From contig CANQUO010000136.1 in assembly GCA_947627085.1 (NCBI GenBank), forward strand, positions 1 to 5,827: a DNA stretch of 5,827 nucleotides. Reading direction: 5' to 3'. A program made the translations under genes and the position numbers. The notes beneath the pieces were generated by a model. That model worked only from the letters and a program-made list of their open reading frames with translations, did no database searches and was not told the DNA's origin. Of this stretch, positions 1 through 4,786 are shown piece after piece. The DNA is from an uncultured Oscillospiraceae bacterium (lineage in GTDB: Bacteria > Bacillota > Clostridia > Oscillospirales > Oscillospiraceae). Numbering within the stretch: position 1 is the stretch's first letter; each line of letters begins with the position of its first letter.

Positions 1-156
1 AGGCTCATCGGCGTGGTCAGCGAGGACGAGGGCGTCAGCGAGGCCCTGAATTTAGGCATGCCTCTAATGCTCTACGGCTCCCGCCGTGCCTGGCCCCAGT
101 TTCAGAACGTGGCAAGGAGAATGACCGGAGAGAGGATACCGCTGGGGAGGATATGA
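1..156 (+). CDS. minD: MinD/ParA-type septum-site ATPase, C-terminal end (5' end outside window)
   Basis: Reading from base 1 in frame 1, 51 codons run to a TGA at 154-156. The peptide opens with LIGVVSEDEGVSEALNLG and then has FQNVARRMTGERIPL. From memory these match the end of bacterial MinD (B. subtilis: a GIVADDDEV-type strand, NHGEP, then YRNIARRILGESVPL). MinD is a membrane-cycling P-loop ATPase that works with MinC to place the division septum. The P-loop and switch regions lie upstream of the window, so the family call rests on the tail alone. Oddity: the protein stops about six residues after the IPL segment, with no amphipathic membrane-targeting helix such as B. subtilis and E. coli MinD carry. 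The following gene is mgsA, and min genes lie near mgsA in many Clostridia, which supports the call. No minE follows. It could instead be another ParA-family member. Confidence 0.72.
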   Translation, partial: RLIGVVSEDEGVSEALNLGMPLMLYGSRRAWPQFQNVARRMTGERIPLGRI

Positions 157-173
157 CCTTTCAGACGGGGTGT

Positions 174-202
174 GACCCTTCAGTCACTTCGTGACAGCTC
201 CC
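174..202 (+). repeat. Degenerate copy of interspersed palindromic repeat (copy 1)
   Basis: The segment begins GACCCTTCAGTCAC and ends GTGACAGCTCCC, as in copies 2 and 3, but the palindrome is shortened to a 5-bp stem (183-187 with 191-195) around a TTC loop. A shorter look-alike of the left edge (GACCTTTCAG, 155-164) overlaps the minD stop codon. After this copy comes AAGCGGAAT (219-227), which recurs after copy 3 (370-378), so the elements may be nested or tandemly duplicated. Confidence 0.65.
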
Positions 203-235
203 GGGGTTTCGATGCGTGAAGCGGAATCGGGGGAG

Positions 236-289
236 GACCCCTCAGTCACGGGCGGAGCCCGTGACAGCTCCCCTTTAAAAAGGAGAGCC
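236..289 (+). repeat. Interspersed palindromic repeat (copy 2)
   Basis: Bases 236-275 match 304-343 with a single mismatch (241 versus 309). The core is a perfect 9-bp inverted repeat, GTCACGGGC at 245-253 and GCCCGTGAC at 257-265, with a GGA loop. An outer pairing of GGGGAG (230-235) with CTCCCC (268-273) could enclose it. A second small hairpin follows: CTCCCCTTT pairs with AAAGGAGAG with one mismatch. The copy ends at GCCAAAG, as copy 3 does. Repeats of this style (a CAGTCAC...GTGACAGCTCCC core) are scattered between genes in many gut Firmicutes. They are probably non-autonomous elements, although no transposase or target-site duplication is visible here. Confidence 0.8.
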
Positions 290-303
290 AAAGAGATAGA
301 TTT

Positions 304-368
304 GACCCTTCAGTCACGGGCGGAGCCCGTGACAGCTCCCCTTGACGCCGCTTCGCGGCAAGGGCGCC
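304..368 (+). repeat. Interspersed palindromic repeat (copy 3)
   Basis: This copy has the same 9-bp palindrome as copy 2, at 313-321 and 325-333 with loop GGA. After CAGCTCCCC its second hairpin is different: CCCTTG (339-344) pairs with CAAGGG (359-364), enclosing a CCGC/GCGG stem with a TTC loop. It ends at GCCAAAG (367-372 region), the same right edge as copy 2. The variable second hairpin against a constant first palindrome suggests that only the left half is under sequence constraint, or that the right half diverges faster. Confidence 0.8.
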
Positions 369-389
369 AAAGCGGAATTTTTATTTTTT
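348..389 (+). terminator. Possible intrinsic terminator after minD
   Basis: CCGCTT (348-353) can pair with AAGCGG (370-375), with GGC (357-359) and GCC (366-368) pairing inside the loop. Two bases later come T5, A, T6. The stem is short, and it competes with the repeat hairpin at 339-364, so termination here is uncertain. If real, it is built from the end of repeat copy 3 and would separate minD from mgsA. Confidence 0.3.
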
Positions 390-404
390 ATTTTATAGAA
401 AGCT

Positions 405-409
405 GGTGA
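405..409 (+). promoter_or_regulatory. Ribosome binding site of mgsA
   Basis: GGTGA lies four bases before the ATG at 414. It corresponds to the 3' part of the GGAGGTGAT consensus, so the spacing fits pairing with the 16S tail even though GGAGG itself is absent. It follows an AT-rich stretch (376-400), in which no convincing -35/-10 pair could be assigned. Confidence 0.55.
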
Positions 410-413
410 CGGT

Positions 414-815
414 ATGAACATTGCCCTGATGGCACATGACAGGAAGAAGGAACTGATGGTGCAATTCTGCATCGCCTACTGTGGGATACTTCAGGCCCAC
501 TCCATCTGCGCGACAAATACCACCGGGAGGCTGGTGAAGGAGGCCACGGGTCTGCCCATCGAGCTGTATCTGTCCTGCGACCAGGGCGGGGACCAGCAGA
601 TGGCGGCGAGGCTTGCCTATAACGAGCTGGACCTGGTGCTGTTCTTCTCCGACCCGACGGACCCCAGGGCCGCCGCCTCCACCAACAAGATAGGCCGTCT
701 CTGCGACCAGCAGAACGTGCCCTTTGCCACCAACGTGGCCACCGCCGAGGTCCTCATACGGGGACTTAAGGACGGCATGCTCGATTGGCGCGATATCGTC
801 AACCCGAAAAAGTGA
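414..815 (+). CDS. mgsA: Methylglyoxal synthase (divergent active site)
   Basis: This 133-residue protein has the MGS fold signatures: ALMAHD near the start (His8, equivalent to E. coli His19), the phosphate loop ATNTTG (33-38), GGDQQ (58-62, with Asp60 matching catalytic Asp71), LVLFFSDP (74-81) and NVPFATNVATAEVLI (101-115). The family converts dihydroxyacetone phosphate to methylglyoxal and phosphate in the cytosol, a bypass of lower glycolysis under phosphate limitation. The size suits a clostridial MgsA, and the ending LDWRDIVNP is one I associate with clostridial members. Oddities: the segment after the DP motif, which normally carries PHxPD (E. coli His98 and Asp101), reads DPRAAASTNKIGR, and no histidine occurs after residue 29. 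The usual SGPxGGDQQ also reads SCDQGGDQQ. Fold assignment is firm; methylglyoxal synthase activity is therefore doubtful. It is followed by a strong terminator. Confidence 0.85.
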   Translation: MNIALMAHDRKKELMVQFCIAYCGILQAHSICATNTTGRLVKEATGLPIELYLSCDQGGDQQMAARLAYNELDLVLFFSDPTDPRAAASTNKIGRLCDQQNVPFATNVATAEVLIRGLKDGMLDWRDIVNPKK

Positions 816-832
816 CTTTTTGACACACATCA

Positions 833-859
833 CCCCCGCTCACGGGCGGGGGCTTTTTT
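833..859 (+). terminator. Intrinsic terminator after mgsA
   Basis: CCCCCGC (833-839) pairs perfectly with GCGGGGG (846-852) around the loop TCACGG, followed by C and six T residues (854-859). This is a textbook rho-independent terminator, 17 bases after the mgsA stop codon. It ends only 18 bases before the hisS start codon. Confidence 0.93.
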
Positions 860-877
860 GCGAAAGGACATTCATTC

Positions 878-2233
878 ATGGAACGCATTAAACCCCACAC
901 ATTGTCGGGCTTCATGGAGCTCACTCCCCAAAAGCAGGTCAGAATGGAAAAAATGACCGAGGTTATAAAGCGGGTCTACTCCCTCTATGGCTTTACTCCC
1001 CTTGATACGCCGGTCATCGAGGCCGCCGAGGTGCTTTTGGCCAAGGGCGGCGGCGAGACGGAAAAGCAGATATACCGCTTCACCAAGGGTGACAGCGATC
1101 TGGGACTGCGCTTCGACCTGACCGTTCCCCTGGCAAAATACGTGGCGATGAATTACGCCAATCTCACCTTCCCCTTCCGCCGGTATCAGATAGGCAAGGT
1201 CTACCGGGGAGAGCGAGCCCAGAGGGGCAGGTTCCGGGAGTTTTATCAGGCGGACATAGACGTGATAGGCGACGGGGAGCTCAGTATAATGAACGAGGCG
1301 GAGATACCCTCCGTTATCTACCGGCTTTTCATGGAGCTGGGACTTGAAAAATTCGTCATACGTGTGAATAACCGCAAGCTCCTGACGGGCTTTTACGATA
1401 TGCTGGGGCTCTCCGATAAATCGGGCGACATCATGCGCGCGGTAGACAAGCTCGACAAGATAGGCCAAAGCAAGGTCAGGGCCATACTCACGGAGGACCT
1501 GGGCATTGACGGGGGCTTAGCTGACGAAATACTGAGCTTCATATCCATAAAGGGCTCCAACGCCGATGTTCTGGCCGCGCTGGAGGGCTACCGGGGAAAA
1601 AACGTGACCTTCGATAAGGGCCTTGAGGAGCTTGCCACCGTGGCCGCGTATCTCGGCGCCTTCGGGGTACCGGAGAGCCACTTCGCGCTGGATTTGACCA
1701 TAGCCAGAGGGCTTGATTACTACACCGGGACGGTTTACGAGACGACGCTCCCCGACCACCCGGAGGTGGGTTCTGTGTGCTCCGGCGGGAGATACGACGA
1801 TCTTGCGGGGTACTATACGGACAGGAAACTTCCCGGCGTGGGCATATCCATCGGGCTTACAAGGCTCTTTTTCATTCTGGACGACGTGGGGATGTTCTCC
1901 GAGGACCTGCCCACCGCCCCGGCGGACGTGCTCATACTGCCCATGACCTCGGACCCCGCCCCGGCCATAAGACTGGCCACGGCGCTGAGGGAAAATGGCG
2001 TCAGGGCACAGATATATTCCGAGGCAAAAAAATTCAAGGCGAAGATGGCCTACGCCGACAAGCTCCGGGTGCCCTACACGGCGTTTTTAGGCGAGGACGA
2101 GGCCGCCAGCGCCAGCGTCTCCCTGAAGGATATGGCCACGGGCGAGCAGATAACGGTGGCTTTAAGCGAGGCGCCGGAGCACATAGCCCGGGCCCTTGCG
2201 GCAAGGCCGCCGGTCCGGCCCATAAAGGGATAG
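878..2233 (+). CDS. hisS: Histidine--tRNA ligase
   Basis: A class II aminoacyl-tRNA synthetase of 451 residues that charges tRNA-His in the cytosol. Visible elements: motif 1 ending GFTPLDTPVIE (38-48); the ATP-site RFDLTVPLAKY (78-88); motif 2 from GKVYRGERAQRGRFREFYQ (106-124) to DIDVIG; the histidine-specific motif ARGLDYYTG (276-284), carrying the catalytic Arg277; GGRYD (303-307); motif 3 GVGISIGLTRLF (320-331); and an anticodon-binding domain from about 349 (ADVLILPM, KKFKAKMAYADKL, FLGEDE). It is slightly longer than the common 420-430 residues. The N-terminus (TLSGFMELTP) and motif 2 (EFYQADIDVIG) differ from the E. coli/B. subtilis style (GTxDxLP, QFHQ), indicating a different HisRS lineage. 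AAAGGA (863-868) precedes the ATG by nine bases. Of its 28 Ile codons, 21 are ATA. No T-box leader is present. Confidence 0.97.
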   Translation: MERIKPHTLSGFMELTPQKQVRMEKMTEVIKRVYSLYGFTPLDTPVIEAAEVLLAKGGGETEKQIYRFTKGDSDLGLRFDLTVPLAKYVAMNYANLTFPFRRYQIGKVYRGERAQRGRFREFYQADIDVIGDGELSIMNEAEIPSVIYRLFMELGLEKFVIRVNNRKLLTGFYDMLGLSDKSGDIMRAVDKLDKIGQSKVRAILTEDLGIDGGLADEILSFISIKGSNADVLAALEGYRGKNVTFDKGLEELATVAAYLGAFGVPESHFALDLTIARGLDYYTGTVYETTLPDHPEVGSVCSGGRYDDLAGYYTDRKLPGVGISIGLTRLFFILDDVGMFSEDLPTAPADVLILPMTSDPAPAIRLATALRENGVRAQIYSEAKKFKAKMAYADKLRVPYTAFLGEDEAASASVSLKDMATGEQITVALSEAPEHIARALAARPPVRPIKG

Positions 2234-2237
2234 AGCC

Positions 2238-2762
2238 ATGACACTTAAAAACGCGCTCATCATCGTCGCCATACTTTTGGCGGTGGTACTGACGGTGGGG
2301 CTCATACTCTGCCGGCCCATGGCGGCGGAAAATTACGCCAGCGGGGTGTTCAACTTCGCCGCCGTCAGCGAGATCACCGTCCGGGCCTGGACCGAGGACC
2401 CGGAGGCCCCCGGGGCCGCGCCCATAACGGTCACCGAGGACGACGGCGTTTTTGACGACATCGTGGAGTGCTTCGACCTTCGGGGCTTCGGGCGCACGCC
2501 TGGCGGGATATTCTCAAGCGCCGCCCCAACCCCCGCTCCCGGCGATAAGTGCTGGCGGCTCACCTTCCGGTGCTCCATAGCCGACAGCTTCCTCACCGTG
2601 GAGTATACCGGCGGGACGCTGAGGCTCATAGGCGCCGAGCCCGTCACCGTCACCACTCAGGACAAGGACGAGTGGGCGGAGGAGGTCTACGAACTTCTCA
2701 TCCCCCTCTACCCCGAGCCGGAGCCTGAGCCCACGGAGCCCGAGGCGACGGAGGCGGCGTAG
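2238..2762 (+). CDS. Unrecognised small membrane-anchored exported protein
   Basis: I do not recognise this 174-residue protein. It has a short basic N-terminus (MTLK) and one hydrophobic segment (about residues 6-24, IIVAILLAVVLTVGLIL), which suggests a signal anchor with the rest outside the cell. Cys25 follows (LILCRP), but residue -1 is Leu, so this is not a normal lipobox. The body (35-155) looks beta-rich, with Cys79, Cys105 and Cys112 (CWRLTFRC could pair), and a helix-like DEWAEEVYELL (144-154). The tail (159-174) is Pro/Glu-rich with repeated PE and low complexity. The start is four bases after the hisS stop, and its ribosome site AAAGGGA (2224-2230) lies in the last hisS codons, so translation is probably coupled. 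Codon use and GC match its neighbours, giving no sign of recent transfer. It may be an accessory envelope protein; nothing visible ties it to tRNA charging. Confidence 0.8.
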   Translation: MTLKNALIIVAILLAVVLTVGLILCRPMAAENYASGVFNFAAVSEITVRAWTEDPEAPGAAPITVTEDDGVFDDIVECFDLRGFGRTPGGIFSSAAPTPAPGDKCWRLTFRCSIADSFLTVEYTGGTLRLIGAEPVTVTTQDKDEWAEEVYELLIPLYPEPEPEPTEPEATEAA

Positions 2763-2780
2763 GCCCACAAACTATAAATA

Positions 2781-2811
2781 TTTTTTGCAAGGACATGTGC
2801 CTTGCGAAAAA
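2781..2811 (+). repeat. Hairpin A of the pre-aspS region
   Basis: GCAAGG (2787-2792) pairs with CCTTGC (2800-2805) around ACATGTG, which itself contains the palindrome ACATGT. T6 on the left and A5 on the right (past a bulged G at 2806) can lengthen the stem. The T run is on the 5' side, so this is not a + strand terminator. Confidence 0.75.
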
Positions 2812-2819
2812 TCCCTTTT

Positions 2820-2864
2820 GTTTTGCGGAGTGTGCGGCCCTTCGGGCCGTGCGCGAAGCAAAAC
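2820..2864 (+). repeat. Hairpin B of the pre-aspS region
   Basis: The outer stem GTTTTGC (2820-2826) pairs with GCAAAAC (2858-2864). A 3x3 internal loop follows (GGA 2827-2829 opposite GAA 2855-2857, entirely G-A oppositions). The inner 11-bp stem (2830-2840 with 2844-2854) has three G-U pairs and a TTC loop inside GGCCC/GGGCC. Confidence 0.78.
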
Positions 2865-2868
2865 GGCA

Positions 2869-2910
2869 GGACTGAATTTTTGAATTCCGCAAAATTCAAA
2901 AATTTAGTCC
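2869..2910 (+). repeat. Hairpin C of the pre-aspS region
   Basis: An 18-bp stem (2869-2886 with 2893-2910) encloses the six-base loop CCGCAA. Every pair is Watson-Crick except one G-U wobble (2874 with 2905). The stem is AT-rich except for GGACT/AGTCC at its base. It is the longest uninterrupted inverted repeat in the window. Confidence 0.85.
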
Positions 2911-2925
2911 GCACGTCCCCCCCCT

Positions 2926-2958
2926 TGTCGGACAAAGGCCCTTGGGCCTTTGTCGACA
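2926..2958 (+). repeat. Hairpin D of the pre-aspS region
   Basis: GACAAAGGCCC (2931-2941) pairs perfectly with GGGCCTTTGTC (2944-2954), leaving two T in the loop, or a CUUG tetraloop in RNA. TGTC (2926-2929) and GACA (2955-2958) extend it past a single bulged G at 2930. It ends 30 bases before the aspS ATG, just upstream of the GGAG ribosome site (2975-2978), so it could affect initiation. Confidence 0.83.
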
Positions 2959-2988
2959 GCAGATTTTGATTTTCGGAGTTGATAAACC

Positions 2989-4761
2989 ATGACTCAATCA
3001 CGTACACACAACTGTAACGAGCTGAGGCTCACGGATGCCGGGAAAAAGGTCCGGCTGGTGGGCTGGCTTGAGAATATCAGGGCCGTCAGCGCGAATTTGG
3101 CCTTTCTGGTCCTCCGGGACTTTTACGGCACCACTCAGGTGGTGGTAGAGGACGAGGCTATCTTAAATCAGCTCAAGGCCATAAACAAGGAGTCCACCAT
3201 CGCCGTGAACGGCACGGTGCGGGAGCGGAGCAGTAAAAACCCCAACCTGCCCACAGGCGATATCGAAGTCGTACCCGAGTCCGTGGAGCTTCTGGGGCGG
3301 TGCAGATATAACGAGCTGCCATTCCAGATAAACCGTTCCCGGGAGGCCGACGAGGCGCTGAGGCTCAAGTACAGATACCTGGACCTTCGCAATCCCGAGG
3401 TGAAGAAGAACATCGTACTGCGCTCAAACGTGGTGGCGGCGCTGAGAAACGCCATGATAGACGAGGGATTTCTTGAGATAACCACGCCCATCCTGACGGC
3501 CTCCAGCCCCGAGGGCGCCCGGGACTATCTCGTCCCGGCCCGCAAGCACCCGGGGAAGTTCTACGCCCTGCCCCAGGCTCCCCAGCAGTTCAAGCAGCTG
3601 CTGATGACCTCCGGCTTTGACAAGTACTTCCAAATAGCCCCCTGCTTCCGTGACGAGGACGCCCGGGGCGACAGGTCGCCGGGGGAGTTTTACCAGCTGG
3701 ACATGGAGATGGCCTTCGCGGGACAGGACGACGTCTTTGCCGTTTTGGAGAAGGTCCTGCCGCCCATATTCGCAAAATACGGCACATATGACCGTGCAAG
3801 CTCCGCGCCCTTTACGCGGATACCCTACCTTGAGGCCATGGACAAGTACGGCTCCGACAAGCCGGACCTGCGTATAGATTTGGTGCTCCGGGACGCCACC
3901 GACGTCCTGGCCGGGTGCGGCTTCGGGCCCTTTGAAAATAACACCGTCAAGGCCGTGGTGGTCACGGACTTTGAGGGCACCCGCAAGCAGATAGACAAGC
4001 TGTGCGCCGACGTGGAGGTCCAGTCCGGCCGTAAGCCCTTCTGGTTCCGCCTGGACGAGAACGGCAATATTGTGGGCGGCATAGCCAAGTTCGTGGAGCC
4101 GATCAAGGACAGTGTGATCTCCGCCCTGGAGCTTAAGCCCAACTGCTTTGTGGGCCTTACCGCCGGGAAGAAGCCGGAGGCCCAGAAGTGCGCCGGGGTG
4201 CTCAGGTCGAAATTGGGCGCTATGTGCAAAAATCACATGGACGCCGAGCAGTACGCCTTTTGCTGGATAGTGGACTTCCCCATGTACGAGATTGGCGAGG
4301 AATCCGGCCAGCTTGAGTTCTGCCACAACCCCTTCTCCATGCCCAACGGCGGGCTTGAGGTCCTGCAAAGGGCCGCAAGCGGCGAGATCGACCCCCTGAC
4401 CATAACCGCCTATCAGTATGACCTTGTGTGCAACGGGGTGGAGCTTTCTTCCGGGGCCGTGCGCAATCACGACCCGGAGATAATGATAGAGGCCTTCAAG
4501 CTCGTCAGGCTCGGCGAGGAGGACGTGAAGGCCAAGTTCCCCGCGATGTACAACGCCTTTTGCTACGGCGCGCCCCCCCACGCGGGCATCGCCCCGGGCG
4601 TTGACCGCATGGTCATGCTCCTCACCGGGGCGGAGACTATCCGGGAGGTCATACCCTTCCCCATGAACAAAAACGCCCAGGACGTGATGATGGGCGCCCC
4701 CGGCGAGGTCACGGAAAACCAGCTCAAGGAGCTGAATATCGCGGTAGTAAGTAAGGAATAA
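2989..4761 (+). CDS. aspS: Aspartate--tRNA ligase (bacterial type, GAD-domain containing)
   Basis: A class II synthetase of 590 residues that charges tRNA-Asp, normal in length for bacterial AspRS. Domains in order: N-terminal OB-fold anticodon-binding domain (about 1-105); motif 1 near GFLEITTPIL (160-169); flipping loop SSPEGARDYLVPAR (172-185); aspartate-site QAPQQFKQ (196-203); motif 2 FRDEDARGDRSPGEFYQLD (220-238); a GAD insertion domain (about 285-415); and motif 3 GIAPGVDRMVMLL (533-545), ending FPMNKNAQDVMMGAP. The forms SPGEFYQLD, GIAPGVDR and PILTASSPEGARD are those I remember from alphaproteobacterial AspRS rather than the Bacillus style (QPEFTQID, GIAFGLDR). The OB-fold loop, usually WVxRRRDHGGLIF, reads WLENIRAVSANLAF and is unusual. 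GGAG (2975-2978) lies ten bases before the ATG. Whether the enzyme also mischarges tRNA-Asn cannot be told here. Confidence 0.97.
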   Translation: MTQSRTHNCNELRLTDAGKKVRLVGWLENIRAVSANLAFLVLRDFYGTTQVVVEDEAILNQLKAINKESTIAVNGTVRERSSKNPNLPTGDIEVVPESVELLGRCRYNELPFQINRSREADEALRLKYRYLDLRNPEVKKNIVLRSNVVAALRNAMIDEGFLEITTPILTASSPEGARDYLVPARKHPGKFYALPQAPQQFKQLLMTSGFDKYFQIAPCFRDEDARGDRSPGEFYQLDMEMAFAGQDDVFAVLEKVLPPIFAKYGTYDRASSAPFTRIPYLEAMDKYGSDKPDLRIDLVLRDATDVLAGCGFGPFENNTVKAVVVTDFEGTRKQIDKLCADVEVQSGRKPFWFRLDENGNIVGGIAKFVEPIKDSVISALELKPNCFVGLTAGKKPEAQKCAGVLRSKLGAMCKNHMDAEQYAFCWIVDFPMYEIGEESGQLEFCHNPFSMPNGGLEVLQRAASGEIDPLTITAYQYDLVCNGVELSSGAVRNHDPEIMIEAFKLVRLGEEDVKAKFPAMYNAFCYGAPPHAGIAPGVDRMVMLLTGAETIREVIPFPMNKNAQDVMMGAPGEVTENQLKELNIAVVSKE

Positions 4762-4776
4762 CGCGCGCTTTCCGCT

Positions 4777-4781
4777 GGAGG
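4777..4781 (+). promoter_or_regulatory. Ribosome binding site that fixes the PHP gene start
   Basis: GGAGG lies five bases before the ATG at 4787. Another ATG at 4783 is only one base away from it and in a different frame, giving a 66-codon reading frame without recognisable content. The spacing and the DYHNHC N-terminus decide for 4787. Confidence 0.8.
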
Positions 4782-4786
4782 AATGT

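Larger units (their letters stand above)
2763..2988 (+). other. Hairpin-rich intergenic region upstream of aspS
   Basis: This 226-base stretch has no convincing gene. It holds four consecutive hairpins at 2781-2811, 2820-2864, 2869-2910 and 2926-2958, separated by 8, 4 and 15 bases, plus a run of eight C (2917-2924). None has the downstream T tract of a terminator, and no T-box sequence (GGUGGNACC-type) is visible. G-U pairs in the stems and an all-G/A internal loop fit a folded + strand RNA better than a minus-strand one. It could be a structured aspS leader, a small RNA or an interspersed repeat element. A TATAAA at 2773-2778 lacks a credible -35 partner. Confidence 0.6.

Noticed and set aside
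155..372. CRISPR array
   Set aside because: There are only two good copies and one degenerate copy, with uneven spacing, strong internal palindromes and no cas genes.
342..399. Promoter for mgsA (TTGACG at 342-347, TATAGA at 394-399)
   Set aside because: The two boxes are 46 bases apart, and neither has a partner at 16-18 bases, so no promoter can be supported.
191..409. Short + strand open frame between minD and mgsA
   Set aside because: Its codons are made of the palindromic repeat copies and the AT-rich leader; it has no ribosome site and no recognisable protein.
393..833. Minus-strand open frame opposite mgsA
   Set aside because: It mirrors mgsA in full and has no known domain; the + strand protein is clearly conserved.
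2295..2315. Lipoprotein lipobox at Cys25 of the small membrane protein
   Set aside because: The residue before Cys is Leu, not Gly/Ala/Ser, so signal peptidase II processing is unlikely; a membrane anchor fits better.
2781..2811. Hairpin A as an intrinsic terminator for the hisS unit
   Set aside because: The T run is 5' of the stem and an A run is 3' of it, the reverse of a + strand terminator; the same arrangement appears when read on the minus strand.
2763..2988. T-box riboswitch upstream of aspS
   Set aside because: No T-box consensus (GGUGGNACCGCG-like) and no terminator/antiterminator pair with a T tract was found; the hairpins are simple stems.
3424..4581. Long minus-strand open frame (385 codons) opposite aspS
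   Set aside because: It is antisense to a conserved, full-length aspS, is rich in Gly/Leu/Val/His as expected for a GC-rich shadow, and has no family signature.
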